Source: Eucommia ulmoides (lineage: Eukaryota; Streptophyta; Magnoliopsida; Garryales; Eucommiaceae). Taken from it: 64,000 nucleotides of DNA. Position numbers and translations under genes: made by a program. A model generated the notes under the pieces. It was given only the letters and a program-made list of their open reading frames with translations, was not told the DNA's origin and did not search any database. Positions 33,342 through 45,300 of this stretch are shown piece after piece (the stretch's first letter is position 1; each line of letters opens with the position of its first letter). The stretch is from positions 13,289,905 to 13,353,904 of the forward strand of contig CM028335.1 in NCBI GenBank assembly GCA_016647705.1, in the 5' to 3' direction.

Positions 33342-34838
33342 GTAAATGACTTTACGATTACTGCTAATGCCGTCGTCTTTGCGTTCCTTGTCACAATTTT
33401 CGTGACGGATTTCGCTTCGAGATATCTTCCTATCCCTTGAGCGCTACCGCAAATATCTACGTAACTAGCCCATGTCAATTAGTTGCTTGATCTTCTTTTT
33501 GAGCTCCCAACAGTTGTTTGTGTCATGGTCTTTGTGAAAATCACAGTGCTTTGGCTTATTCTTTCTATTGGACCTTGTGTTTGTCTTGGGACGCAATTGG
33601 ACCACCTCAGATGACCGGATTTCACGCAAAATCCTGGAGATTGGCATTCGTAGACCTAGGAGGTTTGGTTCTTGAAGTGCATCAGGCCTGGAACCTGAGC
33701 TTCTAGGGTGATCTTTCTGACTGTCTGAGTTGCTACCCTTGTTCTGCTATGGTCCTTCTCGCTTTGCCTAGGGTGATCTTTGGTTGATCCCCTTCCTTTT
33801 TCTTGCAAGTTTAACATTCTCCAGCTTCATGTGAGGCTCGGCTTTCTCTATCAGCTCAGACATGCTCTTTGGGTTATGCTTGGTGATGGAGTTTTGGAAT
33901 CTGCCATGGCGCAATCCCGAATTAAATGCATTGATAATGAGGTTAGTATCACAACCCTTAATACACGTTAGCTCTTCATTGAAGCGATTCATGTACTGGC
34001 GCAAGGACTCTCCATTCTCTTATCGCAGGGCCAGCAGATAATCATGTCTCTTTATCAACCTCTAACAGGTTATGAAAGGATTTATGAATATCTTCCCAAA
34101 TTTCGTGAACGATAAAATGAAATTAGGCGGAAGCTTGTGTTACCACTCTAGCAGATCCCTTCAGGGTTGTGGCAAAAGCTCTGCACAGCACAGAGTCGCC
34201 TGCTCCGTATAAGGCCATGACGTGTCTGAACTGGAGGATGTGGTCAACATGGTCTGTTTTCCCATTGTACTTCTCAAACTTTGTGGGATCGAACTTCTAC
34301 GAGAGTGGTACCGCCAAGATGTCTGATGTGAATGACATCTTAGTTCCTTTCAGCAGCGTATCCAGTTTATCCAATGGCAGATCTCTCTCCTCCCTGCTTT
34401 TGGGCTACTGATGTGAATTAACGGTCTCAGTTCTACTGAGTACCCTTCTTTCTGATGGCTGGTCGCTAGCATCTTCTTGGACAGCCCTTTCCTCTTGGGA
34501 TGGTAGTTCTAAAGACCCTGAAGACTCTGTTTCTTCCCCCAATCCGTTATTAATAGGAGGAGGCGGTGGTGTGTTCTTGGTGATCTGCTGCGCCATCTAT
34601 TTGATCAAGTTCACCATCTCTGATATTTTTCCTGTTAGAGCGTCAATTTTTGAATCAGTGCTCTACACCTTTAGTAGAAGGTTAGCACGAATCTATTCCG
34701 ACGCTCCTACATGAACTTCATTGTTAGCTAATGGTGAGATGTCGCTGCTTTGACTTGGTACTGCTCCTCTTGCTCGTGGTTGCCTCATCATTACAACGGT
34801 AAGGCTTTTTGTAAGAGTTTCCCACAGATGGCGCCAAA
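33342..34838 (-). pseudogene. gag: B(-) gag
   Basis: Reading from near the LTR: leader, then an N-terminal Pro/Glu/Ser-rich stretch (34596-34405, PPPPPINNGLGEETESSGSL). The gag core at 34004-33768 has MRQYMNRFNEELTCIKGCDT, NLIINAFNSGLRHGRFQNSI and MSELIEKAEPHMKLENVKLA. A nucleocapsid-like segment at 33647-33465 contains KHCDFHKDHDTNNCWELKKK. That last segment has the C-x-x(H)...C arrangement of a degenerate zinc knuckle. Stops separate the blocks. The corresponding part of B(+) is at 11098-11760. Confidence 0.87.
34819..34836 (-). other. Primer-binding site of B(-)
   Basis: Minus strand TGGCGCCATCTGTGGGAA, two bases after the LTR end. The motif TTGGCGCC-x-TCTGTGGGAA is standard after 5' LTRs of many plant Ty3/gypsy elements. 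It also fixes the element's orientation. Confidence 0.8.
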
Positions 34839-35477
34839 TGATATTGCCAAAAATTCCCAATATGTGCAAATAGCTTCCCATGTGCCAAAAACCTTTACAA
34901 CTACCTTATTCGACCTGTAAAATCAATTAGTTCTTAAGGGGAACACCAGTGTGATATCAGTCAAAGAACCTCCGGCATGAGAATAAGTAAGTTTGTTTAT
35001 GATATAAGCTCAAGCACTTGAATCAATCGTAAAAATGATGTGTTGATACCTTCCATTTATATAGACTTTCTCAATTTATGTCGTTTCGTTGGTACGGTAG
35101 CTTTTTCCGTGATTCTCTCCTATTAACATGGGATACGACCACGATCTTCTCCCATTAAACATGGGATATGGCGGTAATCTCATAACTGACATACGGTTAG
35201 TCAGTTGTAACGTTCCTCATGCATGAGAAACGTGGAGGTTATGGGCTAACATGTTCTTGGTCTTGTTACCATGGGTACTGATTACCCATTGTTGGGCCTG
35301 TGGGTGAGGCCTGTTTCGTTTGTGTATCGAGCCGTTAAGGCCTCTTCCCTGGTGGACTGGTGTATTCAGCCCAGAATGACTCTTGGATTGATTCTTTCTG
35401 GTCGGATATTAACCCGATTCGACCCACCAAGTCCCTCAAGCCTTCAATAGTTGTGGGAAAAAGTTTCTCCCATATCA
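34839..35477 (-). mobile_element. 5' LTR of B(-) (639 bp)
   Basis: The minus strand runs TGATATGGGAGAAACTTTTT to TTTTTGGCAATATCA. It matches the LTR at 29363-30002 along its length in inverted orientation. Short stems with AACATGGGATA and related words recur internally (two at about 35125 and 35160). The left partner LTR of this element is not in the window. Confidence 0.88.
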
Positions 35478-36160
35478 CTCGGGTTGAAAAAAGGAAATTG
35501 AAATCAACCGAATTTATATTCGGATCAAGTTGGTTAGGAAATGATTTGGTTCTGTTGGTTTGTCAGTTTCATCATTCCCATTTTTATCACTCTTATTTTG
35601 TCTTCTGAGTCCTTTCTTTTGAGGGGGTTCACTTATGAAAATCCTTCTCTTTTTCCATGGTACTGCTTGCAAATACCATTTCTTTGCTGCTTATGTAAAT
35701 CTCCATGTGTTTTTTCACAGAATAATTTATTCTTATTTTTTTCAATTGCAAAAAATAGTTATAAAGGAATCCGTTGTCTACTGAGAACTTTATCATCATA
35801 TTTCTGTTTATCCTAATGGCTTTGGGTCCTTTAATTCAACCAAGAATTACCTTTATTCCTTGTAAAAGAACATTTATTAAAAACAAAAACAATAGATGTT
35901 TAGATCGTCATACCTTAAATGAACAAAATGAAAACTCAAAATAATGTAGAAAAATAAATAAAATACCACATCCAATCGTATATTCCAAGGTCTGAGAATT
36001 AGTGTCCTATTCAAGTGTTCCAACCAATAGCTCTACGACGATTTATCTTCGTCTCCTTGTTTGAGCCACTGAGGACCTCAGTTTAAAGATTGTCGCTTTG
36101 GTTCATGTATTTTTTTTTATACAGTTTAATCACTCCACATTAACACTTCATTTGTTTGAT
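35478..36160. other. Unassigned AT-rich sequence
   Basis: Between the B(-) LTR and the Pack-MULE. Pyrimidine-rich on the plus strand. ORFs up to 91 codons show no domain I recognise. Confidence 0.4.
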
Positions 36161-36169
36161 TTTATTTTA

Positions 36170-37197
36170 GGAAAAAATACATTTTAAACTCTCTAACTAT
36201 TAACACATTTCTATGCGGTCAAAAAAATTTGTAGCGTTTCAGTTTAAACTCTCTAAATATGTAGGCTGATTTTTAATTGGTCCTTCTATTAGTTTTTTCA
36301 TCCAAACTAGTAGAATGGGCGATCATGTGTAATACACATGATTTTTTAAGAGTATTATAGTTTTTTTACGTTTTTAAAAGGTCTTTTTTAGTCTTTTATA
36401 ATTTGTTTGTTTTTTATTTTTTTCTTCTTCTTTTCTCTCTTTCTCTCTCTCCCACACTAGAAATAGAGAATGGGTGTCCTCCCTTTGTTTCTTCTCTACC
36501 AGAAACAGAGGGTGTCCACCCTCTATTTTAAACGAAAGGGTTAAACAAAGGGCGTCCACCATTGTTGATCCAAATGTCTGTATCTAGGTATTTGTCGATG
36601 ACATAGAATAGGAGGATGGATTCAATTTACAAGCAGATTTACTCAATGGGTGGGGGTATGGTGAAATCAAGGCTCAATTCAATGATGGAAGGCACCGAGA
36701 GTAGCAAGGATCTGTTGGGCATGTTGTTGAGGTACAACCTCAAAGAAACCGAGCAGAACGATGTCGAAATAACCATCGACGACATCACCACCGAGTGCCA
36801 GGCTCTTCTACTTCGTTGGCCAAGAGACTACCGCTGGTTTTTTCACCTGGACTATGTCTCTCCTCGCCAAGAACCAAGACTGGCAGACGCGTGCCAAGGA
36901 CGAGAGATCCATTGAATGTGGCAGTGAAGGGACTGGGAAATGAAGGAGGAGAAATTGTAGAGAGAGATAAAGTAGAGAAAGTGTCGTTGTGAAGAAAAAA
37001 GGAAAAAAAAAAAAAACATAAAATTACCAAAATACCCTTAAAATAGCACGTGCACTGCGCATGATGATTTTTCTGTTAGTTCTAAAGGACCAATTAAAAA
37101 GGGTTACAAACTTAGAAGGTTTACTTTGAAACGAAAAAACTTATTAGACTACATAGAAACGTGTTAATAGTTAGAGGGTTTAAAATGTAATTTTCCC
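36170..37197. mobile_element. Pack-MULE: Mutator-like element with long TIRs and perfect 9-bp TSD
   Basis: TTTATTTTA occurs at 36161-36169 and 37198-37206, a perfect 9-bp target duplication as Mutator-like elements make. The TIRs extend about 130 bases: left GGAAAAAATACATTTTAAAC and right (reverse complement) GGGAAAATTACATTTTAAAC. Both continue through CTCTAACTATTAACAC and TTTTTAATTGGTCCTT. No transposase. The interior holds a cytochrome P450 gene fragment. Confidence 0.93.
36616..36915 (+). pseudogene. Cytochrome P450 (CYP72-clan-like) fragment captured by the Pack-MULE
   Basis: The plus-strand frame carries [28 protein letters not shown], then after a one-base shift [20 protein letters not shown] and [10 protein letters not shown]. 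The G-Q-E-T-T segment is the oxygen-binding I-helix motif (A/G-G-x-D/E-T-T/S), and I-x-D-D-x-x-x-E-C is typical of the preceding helix in the CYP72 clan. The haem-binding Cys loop and N-terminal anchor are absent, so it cannot be a working enzyme. Capture from a host gene is inferred from its position between the TIRs. Confidence 0.82.
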
Positions 37198-37284
37198 TTT
37201 ATTTTATTAGCCTATAATTTTTCTCTTGTATGTTTTTTTAATATTAATAATCTTTGCTAATTTATTTTAATAATATATTCATAG

Positions 37285-38664
37285 ATGAATAAGGAAGGTA
37301 CTTGTGGTGGTAATTGTGAGGATAATTGGAAAGAAAGTAGTGAAGATAATGATTGAGAAATGTGTAGAGAGAATGTTATTAAACTTGTCAATAGGTGTGA
37401 ACGTGGCCGACATATGGCAGTGGTACAACTTTCATGCTATGTAGTTCATGTACTTTACTCGAGTCACGTGCCAATTAGAAAATGTAGATCGGGCAATTTT
37501 CCCATGTCATTAACATAGAGAAGGTATTCAACACAAACTAATGAAACAACTTACGTGTAATGAGAAATATCGCGATGTAATACGTATGAGGCCTTATGTA
37601 TTTGCTAAGTTATGTGAATTACTTTGAGGTATTCATCGATTTTAGGATAACAAAAATGCCCTAGTCTAGAAGCAAGGCTAAGTTCTTGTACTTGTTGGCT
37701 CATAATGTCAAGAATCGTACAATGCAAAAATTTTTCATTGATTTGGTGAAATTATGAGTCGTTATTTCTACAAAGTTTTAAAAACTATAATCTCTTTGGA
37801 AGATGAATTTCTGAAACAACCACCAAGTGTATAGGTCCCTCTACAAATACTCAATAGCAGTAAATTTTATCCATATTATTTTTCGTTCTACACTTGTTTG
37901 ATAGATTTTCTCATTTGGCATTTTATCTCAAATATTAACTATTGTAAGAGACACATACTTCATGACTATATCGATGCAAATGATGATACACATATCCGTG
38001 TGAAAGTTTTCGAAAAGCATGCACCAACATATCGAGGGAGAAAAAGTTATGGAACACAAAATGTGTTGGCAGCATGTTCATTTGATATGAAATTTGCATA
38101 TGTTCTACAGAGATAAGAAGGGAAATATAATATTAAATTTAATTAATTTTAATATTTATCTTACTAGTTAAAACTTGTAACATAGTTTTTTATTTTCTAG
38201 GTAAATATTATTTGGTAGATGGGGGTTATATGTCAAGGCGTGAATTACTAACACACTATAGAGGAGTAAGAAACCATTTGAATGAATATTATGCCCCTGC
38301 TCCTGAAAATCCACGAAAAATATTTAACTACCGCCACTCTTCCTTGCGCAATAGTATTGAGAGGTCATTTGGAGTGTTAAAGAAGCGTTTTTCAATAATT
38401 GAAAGTGGAACGTAAGCTCATTATCCAATTGATACAGTCACTGAAATAGTGCTAGCATGTTGTATCCTACATAATTTTCTCATGGGAGTTAATCCAGATG
38501 AAAATTTGATTGTCGAAATAGATCATGAACTACAAAACGGAGATGTGCCTATCCAAAATGTATATGGTGAAAATAGTAATGATGACGACTCTAGAGAAGG
38601 AGCAATCATTAGAGATAATATAGCAAATATAATGTGGAATGACTATGTTTCTCATATAAACTAA
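37285..38664 (+). pseudogene. PIF/Harbinger transposase
   Basis: Fragments in order: an N-terminal leader from ATG at 37285; the DNA-binding-side segment DVIRMRPYVFAKLCELL (about 37572); SRYFYKVLKTIISLEDEFL (37750). DDTHIRVKVFEKHAPTYRGR at 37975 corresponds to A-I-D-G-T-H-I-R-V. GKYYLVDGGYM follows near 38202, then HSSLRNSIERSFGVLKKRFS (38335) and LACCILHNFLMGVNPDE (38449-38500). These contain the D, D, E of the DDE_Tnp_4 family. About a dozen residues between the first two catalytic blocks are missing, and several stops occur before 37870. No longer functional. ORF2 follows at 38868. Confidence 0.88.
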
Positions 38665-38867
38665 CTTCTTCTTTTTTCTTTTTTTTTTGTAAAGTATTTA
38701 GCATGTCTCTTTTGTATTAGAACTAATTTATTTTGTACTTCTATTTTTGTATAAAGTATTTACTAATGATTATATGATAATCATTCTTGATATAACAATT
38801 TAGTTTTATTTATATTTGATTTTTGTTTCTTATCTTTATATATATAATTTATTAAATGTAGTGAACT

Positions 38868-39905
38868 TTGCAAAAATGGTGTGCGATGGGTAAAAAGTTG
38901 AAGAGAGTTAGTGATAGCAATGACACCAAAAAAGACGTAGCATGGATTCCACGTTGGGATGAGGTCTTGCTCAATACGTTGTTGGAGGAGCAAATGAAAG
39001 AAAATAGGCCAAATGCGACATGGTCACCAATTGTTTACAATAATATTGTTAAGGGACTCAACGAAAAATTGGAATTTCTATATTCGAAAGACCATGTCAA
39101 AAATCGAATGAAAACACTCAAAAGGTAACTTTGCAGCATGTTATAAACTAATTAAAGGAATGAGTGGATTTTCATAGAACCCAGGGACACATCTATTTGA
39201 AGCTGACAATGAAGGGTGAAAAGAGTTCGTAAAAGTATGTTATATGCAATGTTGTCATATATATATATATATATATATAATATGTTTGCTTATGATAAAT
39301 TTTATTTTATTTTTTTACGTTACAAGCGAATGCAAGTGCTGTTAAATGGAAGCATACTAAAATACATCATTACGAAAAGTTGTTTGATCTTTTTGCCAAA
39401 TACAAAGTTACAAGTGAAGGTGCAATGAGTGCAAGGGAAAAGGTTCAACAATGGGCAAAGGAAAGTGTTAATTTATTTGATCATAATGATACATTTGATT
39501 AGCCTTGTTTGAATTTAGAGCCAGCGGTGATGTTTACTGATTCAACTTCTCAAGTCAATTGTCTAAATCAAACTTCATCCGAAGGCAAAAAATAAAAGGT
39601 GAAATGATTGATGTATTTGAAAAACACATTAAAATTATCAATTCTGAAATTAACAACGTGGCAAATACAATCAAAGAAGAGGATATGATTGTTAAAAAGG
39701 GAATTGTTATTGCAAAGTGAGGTTAGTCACGTTATTACTCTGAAGATGAAGTGTTTGCTGAATTACTTAATATTTGAGTTCCCGAGGAAGTTCAATTAGA
39801 TGCCTTTATCTTCTTGATTAAGAGTCAACCGAAGATGAGAATTTTCTTCGACGTCCTTCTAAATCCTCGTCTTGAACTATTAACCAAAATGATATATGGA
39901 TCACA
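38868..39905 (+). pseudogene. PIF/Harbinger ORF2: Myb/SANT-like DNA-binding partner protein
   Basis: A clean frame at 38868-39128 encodes KKDVAWIPRWDEVLLNTLLE, NATWSPIVYNNIVKGLNEKL and KDHVKNRMKTLKR, the Myb_DNA-bind_3 type domain of plant PIF elements. It continues beyond a likely intron with KHTKIHHYEKLFDLFAKYKV, SAREKVQQWAKESVNLFDHN and a C-terminal block near 39790 (VPEEVQLDAFIFLI). Stops and a TA microsatellite (39261-39280) interrupt it. In this superfamily ORF2 binds the transposase and the terminal repeats and is needed for transposition. Confidence 0.82.
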
Positions 39906-40340
39906 AGACTCTTTAATATCTAACTATTACATGGTAATGTGCCTGTTAGACTTAGTAATTTATTTGTTTTGAATATGTATATAGAGTTGTTGACACTTTA
40001 ATAATTTTTTTTAATAAATAATTTCTGAAACATTATATATTTAAACTTATTTACAATTCATTGTAAACTAAATTTTGAAAATCCGACTTTCCAAAATCCG
40101 GTTTTAGCCTTGTTTGAAAAAAAAAAAAAAAAAATATAACCGGAGATTAAATCTCCGGTTATACAGTTATTTTTTTTTTATTAAGTGAAAAATCGGAGAA
40201 GTGATCTCCGACTTTCTCCGGCTCCAATGAGAGAGATGAAGTAAGAGATTACTTGTAGAAGGAGTGAGAGAAAGATAGTGAGAGCATTGGGAGGAGTGTG
40301 TGAAGGAACAAGTGAGTTACACCTAACACTCATTTCTCAC
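39906..40340. other. 3' flank of the Harbinger element with a perfect palindrome
   Basis: AT-rich. At 40137-40164 ATAACCGGAGATTAAATCTC with CGGTTAT forms a near-perfect 28-bp palindrome. Further GGAGA/TCTCC words (40190-40225) follow. I could not fix the terminal inverted repeats or the 3-bp target duplication of the Harbinger element. Confidence 0.5.
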
Positions 40341-42376
40341 TCCAATTATTTTCTTTTTTTACTTTTTAATAAATGAAATGGCAATTAACCATGTGAAATG
40401 AAACACACACTACATTTTATGCTAAATTGCATTTATACCCTTACATTTGTTTTGTTTATAATTTTAATTTTTTTTTTCATTTTTAGACAATTTAATGGTA
40501 TTTTTAAATCAGTAATAACACTTGATTAACATTTGGTGTATCAAAATTTTAATTTACTCTAAATTATCAAAATTGTATTATCTTGTAATAATAAGATAAA
40601 TTTGACCCATTAGTAAAATTTCACCACTGCTTCACTATTTCTTAAAAAATAATCATAAATATCTTCCAAATAACTTAAATTTAAAATATAAAATAACAGT
40701 AACTTAGTGATGGTATATCTTTATTTTCCCATTTTACTTTACTTTTTCCTTTTAATTTCAAAAAAGTAAAAAAAATTACAAGTGAATGTGACCTTTTGCT
40801 CATCAATTTTTCCATGAACTCATTGACATAGTTTAATTTGCTCTGAGATGTTGTTTGGTCTATTTTTGTTGTTTAAGAAATGATATTGACTCATTTAAAT
40901 TTTCATAATTTTTTAGGTTGTTTGGCCTAATTTTGTAAGAATGTTTATGATTTTTGGATTTTTTTTTTTATTTTGATTTTATTTGTTAGTAATTTACATA
41001 TATTATAATCAACTTGAATGATGGTTGCTATAATATTAATATAATTATAATTATAATTATAATTTTTTTATTAGTTAAATAATTGCTCATTTTCTTATGG
41101 TAGAATTCTTATTTTATTTTGAAATATGTAAAGGTAACATAATAAATTAAAGTAGTATATCTTGTTTTGTTTTTTTTTTTCTTTTAATACATATAAAATA
41201 TTATTCTTTCTCATTTTACATCTCTTTGAACAACTTAAGAAAAAATGATTTTTCCTCCTTAAAGCATAAAAAAAAAAAAAAAATAGTTTTTATTTCTCTT
41301 TTTCTTTTTTTTTTTCCTTCCTTTCAACCAAAGATACCCTAAATCCTAAAACCCATTTTTATGAGACCATTGTAATTTTCCTAAAAACCCTAATAACTCA
41401 AGAAGTGGATTTTCAGCTCATTAATTTCTTTTATAAATTAGTGAAATTAATGATTTGAACCCTACAATAAATGAGTTAATACCACTTACACTCCATCAAT
41501 TATTGACCAGAACCACATGAATACCCTCAACTTTAAAAATTATGTAAGAGACCCTTTAAACTATTTCGTCAAAGGATACTAAGACCTATATTCATTTTTT
41601 ATTTTCGAAAATACCCTTTGAAAAGTCAACTCATTTTTTTTTTTTACTAAATTAACCCTATTTTCTTTGTCTAAAGACTAAATTACCCTTGTTTTAAATA
41701 TGATGGTTCAAAATAAAACTTAATAAAACTTTAAGGGTATATTCTGTAAATAGAGGATTGCCCTTTTGGCCTTGCATTCTTCTGCTTGACGCCCCAAATC
41801 GACCACCACCAGCGCCGAACACCGCCTTCGCTAACACCACCATCGCCGAACTTCGGCGGCATCTTATCTTCAAACCCACCGTCCCTTAAAACCCACCGCC
41901 AATGGAGTCATGGATTTTCTCCCTAAACGAAGAACAATACCCATCACTGACCCTTTCTTCTTCTTCTTTTTCATCATCTTCGTCAATGGAGTCATGGAAA
42001 TTCACAGTATTCTGTTTATAAGAGCTTCTCAAAAACTCTATCACCTTCTAATTCTGCTTAATGGTAGCACCGTGTTCTTGAAATTACTCGGGCGAGGGTC
42101 TCGAAATAGAAGAAACAGAAATTTCGTGGAACAGAAGAACGAAATTTCGAGGGTCTAGCCATTTCTGTTGGATTTTAGGGTTCGATTTTCCCATTCGATT
42201 TTAGGGTTCGCATTTCTGTTGGTATTACCCTAAAATAAATCGGTGGGAAACTGAAAAAGGCAAGCAAAAGTTTTGGCGCGAAATCAAAATCGACAAAAAC
42301 CACGAAAATATTTCCCCGATTTTCCCTATCAATCTGCTCAAACATTTCTCAGTAACACTGAACAAGAATCAAAACA
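40341..42376 (+). promoter_or_regulatory. Intergenic region and 5' flank of CTF7
   Basis: AT-rich intergenic DNA, then a GC-richer stretch from about 41760. A short ORF at 41902 (MESWIFSLNEEQYPSL, then Ser-rich) stops quickly, and ATGGAGTCATGG occurs twice within 100 bases. AGGGTTCGATTTTCCC is repeated at 42178-42210. The stretch just upstream of the ATG is probably the 5' UTR and promoter. No clear TATA box could be assigned. The segment at 41480-41600 resembles edges of other plant TEs but is not resolved. Confidence 0.4.
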
Positions 42377-45300
42377 ATGCAATCAAAGATCAAAGCGTTC
42401 TTCAAACCTTCTTCTTCTTCTTCTTCTTCTTCTACGGCCAAAACCAAAGACCCACCTCCGGATTGCAACAATTTATTGGGCAACGGCACGGCCCCCGAAG
42501 AACCAGAAATTCGCATCACGTACAAGCGCAGAGCTTTAGACCCCGACAGGTGTGGGTTTTCGATTCTTTTTTCCTACTAAATTCTCGCATCTCCCACCGT
42601 CTAATTTCTTGTTTGGAGCTTCAAATTGAGCTCACTGTGTTTATTCCTTTATCGGCTTTGATCTTATTGATTTTGAGGTCTGTGGGCACGGAGAAGAATG
42701 GTGAATCATCGGTTGAATTGTCAGATAATCTCAATTCGGGGAGATTAGAATCGAAATCTGGAAAAGTTTTGAACAAAAAGCGAAGCTATGCACAGTACCA
42801 TTTGGAGTTAGGTCAGTCTGATTTTCTACTTCATACATGCAACACTTGTGGGTTCAAGTATGCTGCTGGTAATGAAGAGGATGAGAAGTTTCACAAGACA
42901 TTTCACAAAAATTACACAAATGGTATTCAATTCAAGGTAATTTCTTGTAGACATTTTGATTAATTTGAAAGTATATGCAATGCTTGATTAATCAATTCAA
43001 TGCTGATATTATAGGGTTGGCAGAATGAAAGAGTCATCTCCACTCCTTCAATTGAAGGGGGTCGCATTATATTGGTGTTGGAAAGTGATCCACCTACTCA
43101 TAGAAACAAGGTTATTAAAAAAAATCCAGCATTATTATAGATTGAATATTATTACTCTCTCCATCTGTATTTTCATTGAATTTGATCTAGTATTTTCTTT
43201 GGAGGTGTTAAAAAATTGGGAGTGGGGATAATTGTTTTGCAGATTCAAGAGGTTATAAAGATGATGGATATGGAGCTTGGCGATGGATGGATTTTTCACA
43301 AGTACTGTAAGGTGGACAATGTCTATCCCTTCTTTTTTTTTTTTGGATTTTATGGTAAAGTGTTGTCTGGGCCAGCTTACGTTCACCTCGATTAGTCACC
43401 TCCTCCGGCAATCTTAAGGGCGCACTCTCCCATATCAGCCTGATGCGTGCAGGATTAAATTCAAGATTTAATCCTCGAAGTGTTTCCCAGAAGAGTCGAC
43501 CCTTAGTCGACAAGGAAAGGGGACAACTCCCATTGCCAACCGAATTTACACTTCTTGGATATGGACAACGTCTATCTAATCCACTAATCTATACAATAAA
43601 ACACTACGTTATTTGAAAAATATTTTCTTATTAGTGGTTGAGATTGATTTGGCATAAATAGAATGGTAATCTTCATTGTTTGGGTTGGGGGGGGGGGGGG
43701 GGGGATCCTGCCCAAAGCCATTGAAATCCGAGTGAAGTACAATTTGCGGCTATAAAGAAAATGATTTTTACCCTTTGCACAGCTATGCTTAAATTTCATC
43801 ATTTTATTTGTGACTCTTTTGGTTAGGTAAAAATTTTTACTTTTCCAAATTTTCATGACGGGTTTTTAAGCAGTGTCTTCAGACACTGGAAATCACTAAT
43901 CTTATTCTAAAATACCATATATGCAGTTTACTTTAGTGATCTTTGTACGAGGATATGGGTTATGTCTTAATTATTCGGGACTAGGCTACCTAATTTTGAC
44001 CAAATTTACTTCTCTTTTGCAGCATCCTGAATTTTGTGTTTGTGTATATATTCTATAAATTAGGCCATTTATTTTTGGGATATTTTTTGCCATTGGATCG
44101 CTGAAGACATTTTCAACCATTGATTTAGATATTTTTGAGAAACTAAATAACAAAGTCTCAAGAAAATGTCTTTTTATAATTAACCTATTTGAACTAATAT
44201 TCAGAATTGTTGTATTGAAGTAAAATTAGTGCCTCTAGGCACGTGGTATATATTAGTGTACATATAGGGCCAAGTTGCTTATTCATGTGTTGTTTTTCTC
44301 TTACTTCTTCAAAGCTCTACAGTTGAAATTTGAATTCACAATTCACTTCAAGCTTATAATTTTCATCTCCTAAACATCGACAACCATTATAATTCAGTGA
44401 TATTCATCATTCTTGAGGATTAAAAGTGATCTCAACTATATTATTAATCCAAAAATGCAGGTGTATCTATATGTTCTTTCCCAGAGGATTGCTGGCTGTT
44501 TGGTTGTGGAACCAATTGAGAAGGCTTTTAGGGTTCTTCCAAACTCAGAAGACAAAAGAACCGATTATATAAAATCAAAGGAATTGAGATTGAATCCGAC
44601 CGAACTCAAATTTGGTAATGTGAGTTTTCGACGAGAAATAGTAAGAAGAGCCTCTTCTGCTAAAAACCTCGAGCCGGTGGATGGAGCAATACTATGTGAA
44701 AAAGAAGGTGTGGCTGCTCTATGTGGCATTAGAGCCATTTGGGTTACTCCATCTAACAGAAGAAAACGAATTGCTAGCCATTTGCTAGATGCTGCAAGGT
44801 AATTTCCTATATTAATTGTACTGTTTTTATTGAAATGTTTTTTTTCCTTATATGATTTGATGTTCATCTCATATGAAAATATCTTCATGGGGTTTGGTTA
44901 TAGAGAAATAGAGAGTTGAAGTTGGTTAAGAACTTGAAAAATTGTTAGGAAAAGGATGACTTGTAAAGGTAGGAAAAATTGTTAAGACAAAGTTGTCTAC
45001 TTGTCTTTTGTTTTTGTTCCCAGCAACAACAGAAATATGGGAACATAACAAGATTGTTCCCCGATTTATGTGTTTATTCATTTTTCTCTGGGAACAAAAA
45101 TAGAAATCTGGAAACATAAACAATAGACAAACGTCACTTCACACTCTTTAGTTTCTAGTTATACTACTATAAACCCCCACTAAGAAACCAAGTTCATTGA
45201 ACTTTTGAATCCCACATCGCTTGTGTTACTTGATCTTAAGCTATATATAAAGCCTAGGGCAATCCTCCTCTTTCAAGGCGTCGAGTTAGGCCCATTGGGT

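Noticed and set aside
41902..42160. Possible separate small gene upstream of CTF7 (MESWIFSLNEEQYPSL, Ser-rich)
   Set aside because: Stops after about 39 codons, no splice-supported continuation or recognised domain; more likely 5' flank.
43025..43386. Separate ORFs on both strands across CTF7 exons 3-4
   Set aside because: Plus-strand one is an intron read-through in the wrong frame; minus-strand one is antisense to the exons.
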